From: Gynuella sunshinyii YC6258
GTDB lineage: Bacteria > Pseudomonadota > Gammaproteobacteria > Pseudomonadales > Natronospirillaceae
DNA: 64,000 nt
NCBI RefSeq assembly: GCF_000940805.1
Contig: NZ_CP007142.1
Location: 2,208,593 to 2,272,592, forward strand
Direction: 5' to 3'
Under the pieces are notes generated by a model that was not told the DNA's origin, ran no database searches, and saw only the letters and a list, made by a program, of their open reading frames with translations. The position numbers and the translations under genes are program-made. Positions 1 through 8,125 of the stretch are shown here, one piece after another (position 1 is the first letter of the stretch; every line of letters starts with the position of its first letter).

Positions 1-279
1 TTACCTCGTCTGCATCAAAACTATCGCTTTTTTTCAGAGGCTTCTTGGATACCTTTAATCAGCCTGTAAGCGTTACGAATGGAGCTAAGCTGGAATGGTT
101 TCAGAATTTAGCAAGGACGGCATGCTATGGCAATCTATAAAGCGGTCTTAAGCCAGCTTACTTATTGTCAGTTCGGTTGTTTTAATAAAAGTTTATAACG
201 ACAGTTTAGGCGGGCTTTGATGAGTCCTGTGGCCAGACTTACCTGGCGCACAGTTCTGAATAACTTCTATCATACAGTG
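1..279. other. Left-edge non-coding stretch
   Basis: No convincing gene is seen. Short open frames are interrupted by stops and none resembles a known family. It lies downstream of the NAD(P)-binding gene that ends at 280. Confidence 0.4.
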
Positions 280-1116
280 TTAATTTTTCCATGCCTCAAT
301 ATTATTTTGAACGAAAGTGTTCATTGATACTGGTGATATACCGGTGATGGCTTTTACGTTGGTACTTATATGATTTTCAGATCCTATTGAGATAGCTTCG
401 TCCATGGCGGCAATGCCATCGGCATAGTCTTCCGGGTATCCAAGGTTACGAAAACGTTTTGCCAGTTCCGCAGTAGAGACGCATTTGTGTTGAATGGTTT
501 TACCAAGATGGCGTGAAAGGATCTCTGCGATATGATCATATGAGATTGCTTCCGGGCCGGTCAGGATATGGTCGTTGTTTTCTACTTGAGGTGAGGTAAG
601 CAATGTTGCGGCACATCTTGCTATATCCTGAGCTGAGATAAACCCGATACGACCATGCTGGGTGGCAGAATAGATAGTGGATTCCATTTTGATGGAGTTC
701 CGGTGCTGCCCTTCTGAGAGATTTTCCATAAACCAGGAAGGTCTTAACACGGCCCATTGCTGAGCATTTTCACGTAGCCAGGCATGTACAGCACCCATCA
801 TCGGTCCACCTTCTTCAAGAGATGAAGCGCTCAGTAATACAAACCTTTTTATACCGGCATCAAGTGCTGCCGAGAGTCCATTCTGCATTGCGCCCAGCGA
901 GTCAAAGTCATCTGTTGGAGCGACCAGGTATACGGCATCGATACCTTCAAATGCATCTTGAAAAGCGCTGGGGTCTTTCCAGTCGAACCTTACTGTATCT
1001 GGAGCCATCGGGTTACGTGTGGCAATTCTTGGAATGAAACCCTGCTGTTGCAATTGTTCAACCACGTTTCGGCCGGTTTTACCTGTACCGCCGGTCACCA
1101 GTATGTTGTTAATCAT
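280..1116 (-). CDS. NmrA-like NAD(P)-binding protein
   Basis: Predicted cytosolic NAD(P)-binding protein of the atypical short-chain dehydrogenase/NmrA type. The N-terminus has the Rossmann signature GGTGKTG after a hydrophobic strand (residues 4-14), and the 278-residue length is typical. The family includes quinone reductases and redox sensors; the substrate cannot be read from the sequence. The start codon lies inside the end of the upstream SnoaL-like gene (8-bp overlap), so the two are probably translationally coupled. The divergent TetR gene is the likely regulator of the pair. Assignment to the superfamily is firm, specific function is unknown. Confidence 0.85.
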   Translation of the reverse strand: MINNILVTGGTGKTGRNVVEQLQQQGFIPRIATRNPMAPDTVRFDWKDPSAFQDAFEGIDAVYLVAPTDDFDSLGAMQNGLSAALDAGIKRFVLLSASSLEEGGPMMGAVHAWLRENAQQWAVLRPSWFMENLSEGQHRNSIKMESTIYSATQHGRIGFISAQDIARCAATLLTSPQVENNDHILTGPEAISYDHIAEILSRHLGKTIQHKCVSTAELAKRFRNLGYPEDYADGIAAMDEAISIGSENHISTNVKAITGISPVSMNTFVQNNIEAWKN

Positions 1117-1558
1117 TGATGGATTCCTTGAATGTTTCCAGGCCCCCGGTGGCTTCTAGCAGAATCAGCGGATTCCAGTAATCGCGGTATTGAGCAATTC
1201 GTTTTTGTTGAATAGAGATCACTGCAACATAGTTCTGGTCGTACCGGGCAGCTGTTTGAGTTCCTTTTCCCTGACAGGAAAATTCCAGTATAAAGGTCTC
1301 TCCATCTTTGGACTCATGAATAATCGGGTCGCTGAAAGATTCAAACTCCAGCACTGCTCCAATCTTGGCCAGATAACGAGTGATTGCCTCAAGACCTATG
1401 ATTTCCGTCAAGGATTCATTGGGTGTAAACGGAAATTTAAAGACGATATCGTCAGCGCACATGGCCAGAAAGTCTTCACCGGCTTCTGGAATAATGGCGT
1501 CTTTTAAAGCTTTGCGGAGCATCGCTCCAAAGCTCGGAATTGTTTTTCTGTCTGACAT
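1109..1558 (-). CDS. SnoaL-like/NTF2-fold protein
   Basis: Small protein of about 149 residues that looks like the SnoaL/NTF2-like superfamily: an alpha-helical start, an ALxxxxxxxADDIVFKFP-type strand pair, and a C-terminal strand ending in YRDYWNPL, typical of ketosteroid-isomerase-like folds. Such proteins are often isomerases, hydratases or binding partners. I chose the internal ATG at 1558 because a GGGGAG sequence precedes it; a longer frame opens at 1618. It overlaps the downstream NAD(P)-binding gene by 8 bp, suggesting a two-gene operon. Substrate unknown. Confidence 0.7.
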   Translation of the reverse strand: MSDRKTIPSFGAMLRKALKDAIIPEAGEDFLAMCADDIVFKFPFTPNESLTEIIGLEAITRYLAKIGAVLEFESFSDPIIHESKDGETFILEFSCQGKGTQTAARYDQNYVAVISIQQKRIAQYRDYWNPLILLEATGGLETFKESIND

Positions 1559-1873
1559 AATGTGATTATCTCCCCAGTATAGTTTGCTCGGTTTGGCAAC
1601 AGCGCTGTCGGATAACACGCATACCAGTATCCTGTTGTCATGCTTCCTATAAATGTGACCAGATTGATCAGATCATTTTGGTGAAGGCATTCCGGCTTGA
1701 AATTATTCGCGTAACCATGTTGCGTGAGGGCCGCTGTGAAAAATTACCTGCATCGCAGGTGAAGCCCAAATTCGCTCCCGATGGTGGAGTTATAGATTTT
1801 TACCTTGGTTTCTTCGCCGACGTTATTCAAAGCTTCCTTGGCTTGCAGAATCGGCTGAAGTTTTGTAATTTCG
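1559..1873. other. Divergent intergenic region
   Basis: This stretch separates the minus-strand SnoaL/NmrA pair from the plus-strand tetR gene. No gene is seen. It should hold the promoters for both directions; the two palindromes at its right edge are listed separately. Confidence 0.5.
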
Positions 1874-1893
1874 ATGGAACGATATCGTTCCAT
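1874..1893. promoter_or_regulatory. Perfect 20-bp palindrome, likely TetR operator O1
   Basis: The 20 bp read ATGGAACG-ATAT-CGTTCCAT, a perfect inverted repeat with arms GGAACG/CGTTCC. It sits 26 bp before the chosen tetR start. TetR dimers usually bind such palindromes next to their own gene; which protein binds here is inference. Confidence 0.65.
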
Positions 1894-1918
1894 CCAATTT
1901 AATATAGGAGTGTTTTCA

Positions 1919-1938
1919 ATGGAACGCAACAGTTCCAT
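1919..1938. promoter_or_regulatory. Second copy of the palindrome (O2), overlapping the tetR start
   Basis: ATGGAACG-CAAC-AGTTCCAT repeats the O1 arms with an altered centre, 45 bp from O1 (about four helical turns). Its first three bases are the tetR start codon, so occupancy would cover the translation start region and suits autorepression. Confidence 0.6.
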
Positions 1939-2545
1939 CCAAAAAAATATAGACAAAAAGCGCCGAAAAGCCTCTGGTGCCGCTGTTTTTCAGGAGTCAG
2001 TGACTCTTGCTTTGCAGCGGGCATTATTTGAGGAATGGGCTGAAGTCGGGTATTCCTCGTTAAAGATGGAGCGCATTGCATCTCGTGCCGGTGTCGGTAA
2101 AGCAGCGTTATATCGGAGGTGGAAGTCAAAGAAAGAACTGGTTTACGACGCCATGCCGTCGATAGCCGTCACAATCACAGAAATACCGGATACGGGATCG
2201 TTTGAAGAGGATGTTCGTATCTTTGTTCATTCTCTCGCGGTAGCCCTGCGTCACCCGCTGGTCAGACGGATTTTGCCGGATATGCATGCAGAGCGTGTTC
2301 GCTCCGGCGAATTGGAAGACTTGATAACACTGGTGACTAAAAAACGTCGGGACCAGGCAACGGTGATACTCGAAAGGGCGATTGCCCGGGGTGATTTGCT
2401 CGAAACAATTGATGTCCCCATCGCGCTGGATTTTTTTATTGCCAATATTTATTGGAGCATGATCATCCAGCGGCGCAGGTTATCGAAAGAGGCTATTGAT
2501 AAGATCTCCCGGGCGATCACCATCAGTATCCGGCAGGCGTTGTGA
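1919..2545 (+). CDS. TetR/AcrR family transcriptional regulator
   Basis: DNA-binding one-component repressor of about 208 residues. The N-terminal helix-turn-helix reads SSLKMERIASRAGVGKAALYRRW, followed by KSKKELVYDAM, the classic TetR arrangement; the C-terminal half is a helical ligand and dimer domain. The frame is open from 1874, but AGGAG at 1906 precedes the ATG at 1919 and the earlier ATG is part of the operator palindrome, so 1919 is preferred. It faces the SnoaL/NmrA pair and probably represses both that pair and itself. Ligand unknown. Confidence 0.88.
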   Translation: MERNSSIQKNIDKKRRKASGAAVFQESVTLALQRALFEEWAEVGYSSLKMERIASRAGVGKAALYRRWKSKKELVYDAMPSIAVTITEIPDTGSFEEDVRIFVHSLAVALRHPLVRRILPDMHAERVRSGELEDLITLVTKKRRDQATVILERAIARGDLLETIDVPIALDFFIANIYWSMIIQRRRLSKEAIDKISRAITISIRQAL

Positions 2546-2549
2546 TTGT

Positions 2550-2566
2550 GTCAGGCTGTGCCTGAC
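2550..2566 (+). terminator. Hairpin after tetR
   Basis: GTCAGGC and GCCTGAC form a 7-bp stem with a 3-nt loop, 5 nt after the tetR stop. There is no U-run, so it is a terminator-like hairpin, not a classic intrinsic terminator. Confidence 0.4.
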
Positions 2567-3445
2567 CAGTGCCAGAGTACTCGTATTACCGTTAATGTCG
2601 GCAGACCATGAAACAGTAGTACAACCTGTGCCGGAGACCGGAATTCGTAAAAAGGAGTGGAGATTAACAGACCGATGCCAGGGCCGGTATCAATGCTTGC
2701 CAGGTTGAATGTGCTCAAATTCGAAGCAATACCGACGATAAGAAGAGTTATCAAAATACCGTCTAGTCACGCCAGTATTTTTTAATGTTCTTTACGAAAT
2801 ACTGGATTATTTTCCATATAGCTATTGCTGCAAACACTATATATGTATCGCTCGCTCAGCAGAGGCAGGGTGATCTGGCGTTGGCGCTGCGATTTCAAAC
2901 CCTGGCTTTATCAACCATTTCGAAGGGTCCACATGGTTGATGGAATCCGCTCATGAGTTAAAAAACGATATTTTAGGAGTGGCTCTTTTTTGCCTGATTG
3001 AAATAAATGGGTTATCGCACTGAGATGGAGCGGACTGGGTGTAGATCGGCAGTTTTAAAAAATCATCTTCAAGATTGATGATGGGGCGCTGCTGAGCCAA
3101 AGCCATAGGGCACGTCTGGTGAATACTGCAGGATATATCCTGATAAATATACAGCCGGTTGTTCCAGAAAAAGGCTCGTGGATAGATTTGGGTAGCCTCG
3201 GTGAGTCTCTGAAAAATCCATGGAAAAGTCGGACTCTGAAAGCGGATCGTGACGGCGCTTGCGCCGGGTAGCCATGATGTTGAAGGGATGGATGGTGTTG
3301 CAGATGGTACCGGACTTTAATAGTGCGACCTAAGCCCAATATCGGGCCCTTTTTTTGCTTTATCCTGAATAGTGTCTGACGCCTGATTGGTTTACCATTG
3401 CGCCGCAGATTTTTTGATACCTGAAGATATAAGGACGGATGTTGG
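2567..3445. other. Long non-coding stretch before lspA-like gene
   Basis: About 880 bp without a convincing gene. A 67-residue hydrophobic minus-strand frame (2551-2754) may be the tail of a decayed membrane-protein gene, but I cannot name it. At 3332-3354 a GCCC/GGGC stem is followed by seven Ts, a possible weak intrinsic terminator in the plus direction. Confidence 0.4.
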
Positions 3446-3925
3446 ATGAAGCGGCACTTGGTGGCAGTTGTGGTGATATTGGTAAGCCTGGTACTGGATC
3501 AGGTCAGTAAGTGGGCGGCAATGACCTGGATGAAAGGAGAGCCGGACCTTAGTTATTTGGGGGGAATATTTGTCATTCGGTATGCTGAAAATCCAGGCGG
3601 TATGTTGAGCCTGGGGGCAAAGTTGCCTGATCATGCCCGGTTTTTGATTTTTACCGTATTGGTTAGCCTGATCTCTATCGCTATTCTCTATCATTTGTTT
3701 CGAAGCAGAATAGGTACCATGGAAAGAGTTGCCTGGGCACTTATTTTTAGCGGTGCAATCGGAAATTTGGTTGATCGGATTCGTTTTGAAGGTTATGTTG
3801 TTGACTTTCTGAATGTGGGTATTGGATCTTTGCGTACCGGTATTTTTAACGTGGCAGATATGGCCGTTATGCTGGGATTGCTGTTGTTCTTTATATCCAC
3901 TCTCGGTACCAAGCATACACATTGA
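3446..3925 (+). CDS. Signal peptidase II-like prolipoprotein peptidase
   Basis: Inner-membrane aspartic peptidase of the LspA family, 159 residues with four predicted membrane segments. The family cleaves signal peptides from diacylated prolipoproteins. Conserved blocks are LDQVSKW (18-24), AENPGGMLS (48-56; the usual form is NxGAAFS), GNLVDRIRF and VVDF (106-121) and FNVADMAV (134-141). The expected catalytic dyad is Asp120 and Asp138, both present. It is not next to ileS or fkpB as housekeeping lspA often is, and the NPGGM block deviates, so it may be a second copy with special substrates. A GNAT gene follows closely. Confidence 0.85.
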   Translation: MKRHLVAVVVILVSLVLDQVSKWAAMTWMKGEPDLSYLGGIFVIRYAENPGGMLSLGAKLPDHARFLIFTVLVSLISIAILYHLFRSRIGTMERVAWALIFSGAIGNLVDRIRFEGYVVDFLNVGIGSLRTGIFNVADMAVMLGLLLFFISTLGTKHTH

Positions 3926-3951
3926 ACGACCCATGCAAAGGACAGGATAGA

Positions 3952-4392
3952 ATGGATATACGTAGTCTTAAATTCAGTGAGTTGAATGGAGTTCTGGAGC
4001 TGATTGAGCAATATGATCGTCCTGTGTCTCCCCGTCCTTCCTTTTTATTACAAACGCAGATCTATGAACAGATCAAAGCTAACGGCGGTGAGGTGATCGG
4101 CGCTGTCGATAACGGAAAAGTAGTGGCCACATCCACGATTAACATATGTGCCAACTTAAGCTGGTCAGGACGCCCGTTCGGAGTCATAGAGAATGTGATT
4201 GTTCATACGGATTATCGCCGCCAGGGAATTGGGCGCCGGGTGCTTGAGCGGGCGGTTTTGATAGCCCGGCAGAAGAACTGCTACAAAGTCATGCTGATGA
4301 GCGGGTCAACCAGTCCGGAGGTTAAACGTTTTTATGAGCATGCCGGATTCAGTCAGGATAAACTGGGCTATCAGATTCGCTTTGATGCCTGA
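3952..4392 (+). CDS. GNAT family N-acetyltransferase
   Basis: About 146 residues with the GNAT acetyl-CoA-binding signature: the strand VIENVIVHTDYRRQGIGRRVLERAV (motif A, Q/RxxGxG/A as RRQGIG) and the C-terminal FYEHAGF. The ATG at 3952 is preceded by AAAGGACAGG; an upstream TTG at 3922 would overlap the lspA-like stop but has no good ribosome site. Acceptor substrate unknown. Probably cotranscribed with the upstream peptidase gene. Confidence 0.85.
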   Translation: MDIRSLKFSELNGVLELIEQYDRPVSPRPSFLLQTQIYEQIKANGGEVIGAVDNGKVVATSTINICANLSWSGRPFGVIENVIVHTDYRRQGIGRRVLERAVLIARQKNCYKVMLMSGSTSPEVKRFYEHAGFSQDKLGYQIRFDA

Positions 4393-4550
4393 CTGGCCCG
4401 GACTTTTCCTTTTCCCCTCAGTGGTCAACTACACTGCATCGTTCAAGTTACGATGGTCGGTTTGGTCAGCCTGAATCTTTATCGATTGTAGACAGTGGTA
4501 ATAATTTAAAAATGATAGTTTACTGGTTTTTTCAGCCGGTAAGCTTCGCC

Positions 4551-6749
4551 ATGACAGAAAAACTGCACACTCCCAAGGTAAAGAAAATCGTCGGCGGGGG
4601 ACCCAAGAAAGTCCTCTATACGTTAATGACCGTCAATCGCATCGGTCTTAAGAACTCTGCCAAAGCTCTGAACAGTCACAATGTCTGTAAAGCCTGTGGT
4701 CTGGGGATGGGTGGACAGCATGGCGGTATGACGAACGAGCTTGATGAGTTTCCATCTGTCTGTAACAAGAGTATCCAGGCGCAATCCACCGATATCCAGT
4801 CGCCCATTCCGGTAGAAGTCTTTGCTCACCCCTTATCCGAATTTCATAAACTCAGCCGCAATGAACTGGAACATCTTGGCCGGTTGGGCATGCCTGTCTA
4901 TAAGGCCGCCGACAGCGACCGTTATGAGCCAATTGAATGGGAGGATGCCTTTCATCGGATTGCATCGCGGCTGCGTAATACCAGTCCTGAGCGCAGCTTT
5001 TTTTATTCTTCCGGGCGTTCATCCAATGAAGCGGGTTTTGTGTTGCAGTTGCTGGCTCGTCTCTATGGGACCAATAACGTTAATAACTGTTCCTACTATT
5101 GCCATCAGGCCACCGGTGTTGGTTTATATAATGCCTTGGGTGTCGGCACGGCGACCGTTGAACTGGCGGATTTGAATGAATGTGATCTGCTGTTTCTGAT
5201 CGGGGCCAATCCGGCATCCAATCATCCGCGGCTGATGCATAAGCTGAAAGCCATACGTGACCGTGGTGGAAAGGTAGTGGTCATCAATCCGGCCAGAGAG
5301 TCCGGGCTGGTGAAGTTTGCGGTGCCTAAAAGTGCCAAATCCATGTTAACGGGCGGTACTGAAATCGCTTCCGAGTATCTACAGCCCCAAATCGGCACGG
5401 ATGCTTTATTACTTATGGGGTTGGCCAAAGTAGTGTTGCAGCGTCAGGCGATGGATCAGTCGTTTATCGATCAGCATACCGATGGTTATGACGCGTTTGC
5501 AGAACAACTGGACCAACTCGACTGGGATGATATCTGTTCCCGCACCGGTGTTACGCTTGCGGAGATCAAGCGTGTTGGTGAGCTGTACTGTGAGTCCAAA
5601 AACACCATTTTTGCGTGGGGTATGGGCGTTACCCATCATCTGAATGGTGTTGATAATGTGGAAACCATTGCCAATCTGGCTTTGTGCCGGGGAATGGTTG
5701 GTAAACCCGGGGCTGGATTGTTGCCATTGCGAGGGCACAGTAATGTTCAGGGAGTGGGGACGATAGGTGTCAAACCTGTCCTGCCTGAACAGGTATTCAA
5801 TGCTTTGCAACGGGAACTGGGGGTGCCGTTACCGGAACAACCGGGGCTTGATACCTTGGCCTGCCTGGAGCGGGCCTATGAGCAGCAAATGGACTTTGCC
5901 CTGCTAATGGGTGGAAACCTGCTGGATGCATCACCCAATACGGAATGGGCCAGACAGGCATTGGATCGCATTGGTCTCAAGGTGTTTCTGACCACCACCC
6001 TGAATCGTGGTCATATCAGTGGTGTTGAAAACAGTGAAGTGATTGTGTTGCCGGTGACCGCCCGGGATGAGGAATGGGAACCCACCACGCAGGAATCAAT
6101 GTTCAATTTTGTCCGCCTCAGTGATGGCGGGATTCAAAGGCTGGAAAATGTCAGGCCGGAAAGTGTGATTCTGCTGGAAATCCTTAAACGCAGTGTTGAG
6201 TTGCCCGGTGTGAATCTGGAGCAGGTGTCCAGTCATGCCGGTATACGGCAATTTATCGCTAAAGTGATTCCCGGAATGGCGGCAATTCGCGATATCGCCG
6301 ATTCCAAAGAGGAATTTCATATTCAAAAACGTTTATTGAAAACACCGGAGTTTGCCACTGCCAATGGCAAGGCTCAGTTCAATTGCGTCACGCTGGACAT
6401 GCCAGCCGAAGATGAGAATTATCCATTCAGATTGATGAGCGTGCGAAGTGAAGGGCAGTTCAATTCCATCATTTATGAACAGCAGGATAGTTATCGTGGT
6501 ACCAAAGACCGCTGGTCGGTGCTGATGTCGCCCCAGGATATGTTCGAGAATGGCATTCAGCCAGAGCAGCAGATCACTATCCGCTCTGCATTTGGGGAGA
6601 TGGTCGGAGTCAGAGTGGTTCCCTACAATCTGGCCAGAGGTACAATCATGGCCTATTATCCTGAGGCCAATGTGCTTATTGGTACAGCTGTTGATCCACG
6701 CAGCAGAACACCGGCTTTCAAACATGTCGCGGTGGCGCTGCAGGCATGA
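4551..6749 (+). CDS. YdeP/FdhF-type molybdopterin oxidoreductase
   Basis: Large molybdopterin-dependent oxidoreductase, about 732 residues, alpha-subunit type. It matches the E. coli YdeP family over long blocks: FYSSGRSSNEAGF, NNCSYYCHQATGVGL, and GANPASNHPR followed by VINPARESGL. An N-terminal CKACGLGMGGQHGG segment could help hold an Fe-S cluster. The C-terminal third is the molybdopterin dinucleotide-binding domain (RSEGQFNSIIYEQQDSYRG). YdeP is linked to acid resistance in E. coli; the substrate is not settled. The frame opens at 4512, but family members begin near the MTEKLHTPK stretch, so 4551 is chosen with modest confidence. A GNAT gene follows 10 bp later. Confidence 0.88.
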   Translation: MTEKLHTPKVKKIVGGGPKKVLYTLMTVNRIGLKNSAKALNSHNVCKACGLGMGGQHGGMTNELDEFPSVCNKSIQAQSTDIQSPIPVEVFAHPLSEFHKLSRNELEHLGRLGMPVYKAADSDRYEPIEWEDAFHRIASRLRNTSPERSFFYSSGRSSNEAGFVLQLLARLYGTNNVNNCSYYCHQATGVGLYNALGVGTATVELADLNECDLLFLIGANPASNHPRLMHKLKAIRDRGGKVVVINPARESGLVKFAVPKSAKSMLTGGTEIASEYLQPQIGTDALLLMGLAKVVLQRQAMDQSFIDQHTDGYDAFAEQLDQLDWDDICSRTGVTLAEIKRVGELYCESKNTIFAWGMGVTHHLNGVDNVETIANLALCRGMVGKPGAGLLPLRGHSNVQGVGTIGVKPVLPEQVFNALQRELGVPLPEQPGLDTLACLERAYEQQMDFALLMGGNLLDASPNTEWARQALDRIGLKVFLTTTLNRGHISGVENSEVIVLPVTARDEEWEPTTQESMFNFVRLSDGGIQRLENVRPESVILLEILKRSVELPGVNLEQVSSHAGIRQFIAKVIPGMAAIRDIADSKEEFHIQKRLLKTPEFATANGKAQFNCVTLDMPAEDENYPFRLMSVRSEGQFNSIIYEQQDSYRGTKDRWSVLMSPQDMFENGIQPEQQITIRSAFGEMVGVRVVPYNLARGTIMAYYPEANVLIGTAVDPRSRTPAFKHVAVALQA

Positions 6750-6759
6750 GGAAAACGCG

Positions 6760-7224
6760 ATGGATGAGATACTTCTCCGCCGGGCGGGCCTGGAGGATGC
6801 ACCGGAAATCAGTGATTGCATCACTCAGGCCTATATTCCCTATGTTTCCAAAACGGGGTTGGCGCCGGCTCCTCTGCAGGATAACTGCAGTGAGCTGATT
6901 CGCCGGCACCGGGTATATGTGCTGGCAGATGATGTCCGTATTGCAGGGGTACTGGTATTGATGCACCAGGATTATCGGTTGCTGCTTGAATGCATTGCCG
7001 TGCATCCTGAGTATCAGGGCCGAGGTCTGGGAACCCGATTGTTTCAGCACGCAGAATCGGAAGCTCAGCAGCTGGGGCTCAATGTTATCGTTCTGCATAC
7101 CAATGAATTAATGACTGAAAGTATTCGTTTATATAAGCGGTTGGGTTATCAGGAAGTGGAACGCCGGGTTGAAAATGGTTGCCGGCGGGTGTTTATGGAA
7201 AAACGCATTATGTTTTATGAATAG
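6760..7224 (+). CDS. GNAT family N-acetyltransferase
   Basis: About 154 residues. Motif A is clear as LECIAVHPEYQGRGLGTRLFQHAE, with Q/RxxGxG/A as QGRGLG, followed by the C-terminal SIRLYKRLGYQEV. The start at 6760 has GAGGAAA seven bases upstream and follows the oxidoreductase stop by 10 bp, so the two genes form a likely operon. Acceptor substrate not identifiable. Confidence 0.87.
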   Translation: MDEILLRRAGLEDAPEISDCITQAYIPYVSKTGLAPAPLQDNCSELIRRHRVYVLADDVRIAGVLVLMHQDYRLLLECIAVHPEYQGRGLGTRLFQHAESEAQQLGLNVIVLHTNELMTESIRLYKRLGYQEVERRVENGCRRVFMEKRIMFYE

Positions 7225-7273
7225 CAAAGTCTGACATCCGGTTGCTTTTTTACTTTAATCCAGTACCATGCGC

Positions 7274-7453
7274 GGCGTCATTGGGGAGTAGCCGCTCTTT
7301 TCCCAAAGAGGCTTGTGTCAACATAATTGATCCACAGATCATGGCATAAGCAGTCCTTCATACTGGTAGCAACTAACGGCTTGTTACCTGTCTGACGACC
7401 TGGCAAGACCTTTGACCACAACGCCTCCGAATGGCCGGGGATGCGTAGTGGTC
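7274..7453 (+). ncRNA. yybP-ykoY (Mn2+) riboswitch
   Basis: The leader of the GDT1-like gene carries the yybP-ykoY hallmarks: TTGGGGAGTAGCC (7281-7293) near the 5' side and the GACCTTTGACC segment (7407-7417) near the 3' side. GGCGT (7274-7278) can pair with ACGCC (7421-7425) to close the aptamer. The same 3' strand can instead pair downstream: GACCAC-A-ACGC (7414-7424) with GCGT-A-GTGGTC (7443-7453). These two pairings are mutually exclusive, the pattern of an expression platform. CCGGCCA overlaps the ribosome-site region (7467-7473) and can pair with TGGCCGG (7432-7438), suggesting translational control. In known cases Mn2+ turns on exporters. Confidence 0.82.
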
Positions 7454-7484
7454 ATTCGTCTTTAAACCGGCCAGGATTGTTACC

Positions 7485-8066
7485 ATGGAATCCTTCTTTA
7501 TCTCGACAGGCGTTGTGGCTCTGGCTGAAATGGGCGATAAGACCCAGTTGCTGGCGTTGATTCTGGCCACTCGCTTTAAGAAACCTGTTCCTATTATTCT
7601 CGGCATTTTCCTTGCCACCATTCTTAATCATGCCGTCGCCGGTGCTGTTGGAAGCTGGTTGTCCTCATTAGCAGGCCCTGAGACCCTGCGCTGGATCTTG
7701 GGCATCTCCTTTCTCGCTATGGCCATATGGGTCATGATTCCCGATAAAATGGACGATGACGAGGACATGTCGGCAACCAGGTACGGCAGCGTGTTGATGG
7801 CCACTCTGGTTGCTTTTTTTCTGGCAGAAATGGGTGATAAAACCCAGGTAGCTACCGTTGCCCTGGCTGCCCACTACAGTTCTGTTGTCTGGGTGGTGCT
7901 GGGTACCACCTTCGGGATGATGTTGGCCAATGTTCCGGTGGTATTTATCGGCAATAAACTGGCCGACAAGATTCCGATGAAAATCGTACATGGGGTTGTT
8001 GCGGCGTTATTTGTGATGCTGGCGATATCAACATTGCTGGGGGCCGGCGCCGGATTTGGTTTTTAG
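7485..8066 (+). CDS. GDT1/TMEM165 (UPF0016) family cation transporter
   Basis: Inner-membrane protein of 193 residues with six predicted helices in two homologous halves, each carrying the family signature E-M-G-D-K-T (residues 16-21 and about 113-118). The family exports Mn2+ or exchanges Ca2+/Mn2+ for protons. The Mn2+-type riboswitch in its leader strongly supports manganese export here. AGGA at 7473 serves the ATG at 7485. It stands alone, followed by a hairpin shared with the convergent lysR gene. Confidence 0.9.
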   Translation: MESFFISTGVVALAEMGDKTQLLALILATRFKKPVPIILGIFLATILNHAVAGAVGSWLSSLAGPETLRWILGISFLAMAIWVMIPDKMDDDEDMSATRYGSVLMATLVAFFLAEMGDKTQVATVALAAHYSSVVWVVLGTTFGMMLANVPVVFIGNKLADKIPMKIVHGVVAALFVMLAISTLLGAGAGFGF

Positions 8067-8101
8067 CAGACCGTTGATTTATGAGTGATGCATTCGTAAA
8101 T

Positions 8102-8125
8102 GCAGGCAGAGCATTAACTGCCTGC
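8102..8125. terminator. Hairpin between convergent genes
   Basis: GCAGGCAG and CTGCCTGC form a perfect 8-bp stem with an 8-nt loop between the transporter and the 3' end of the convergent lysR gene, overlapping the lysR stop. There is no U-run on either side, so its terminator role is uncertain. Confidence 0.4.

Noticed and set aside
2551-2754. 67-residue hydrophobic minus-strand frame
   Set aside because: TTG start just after a stop, no ribosome site; may be a relic but cannot be supported.
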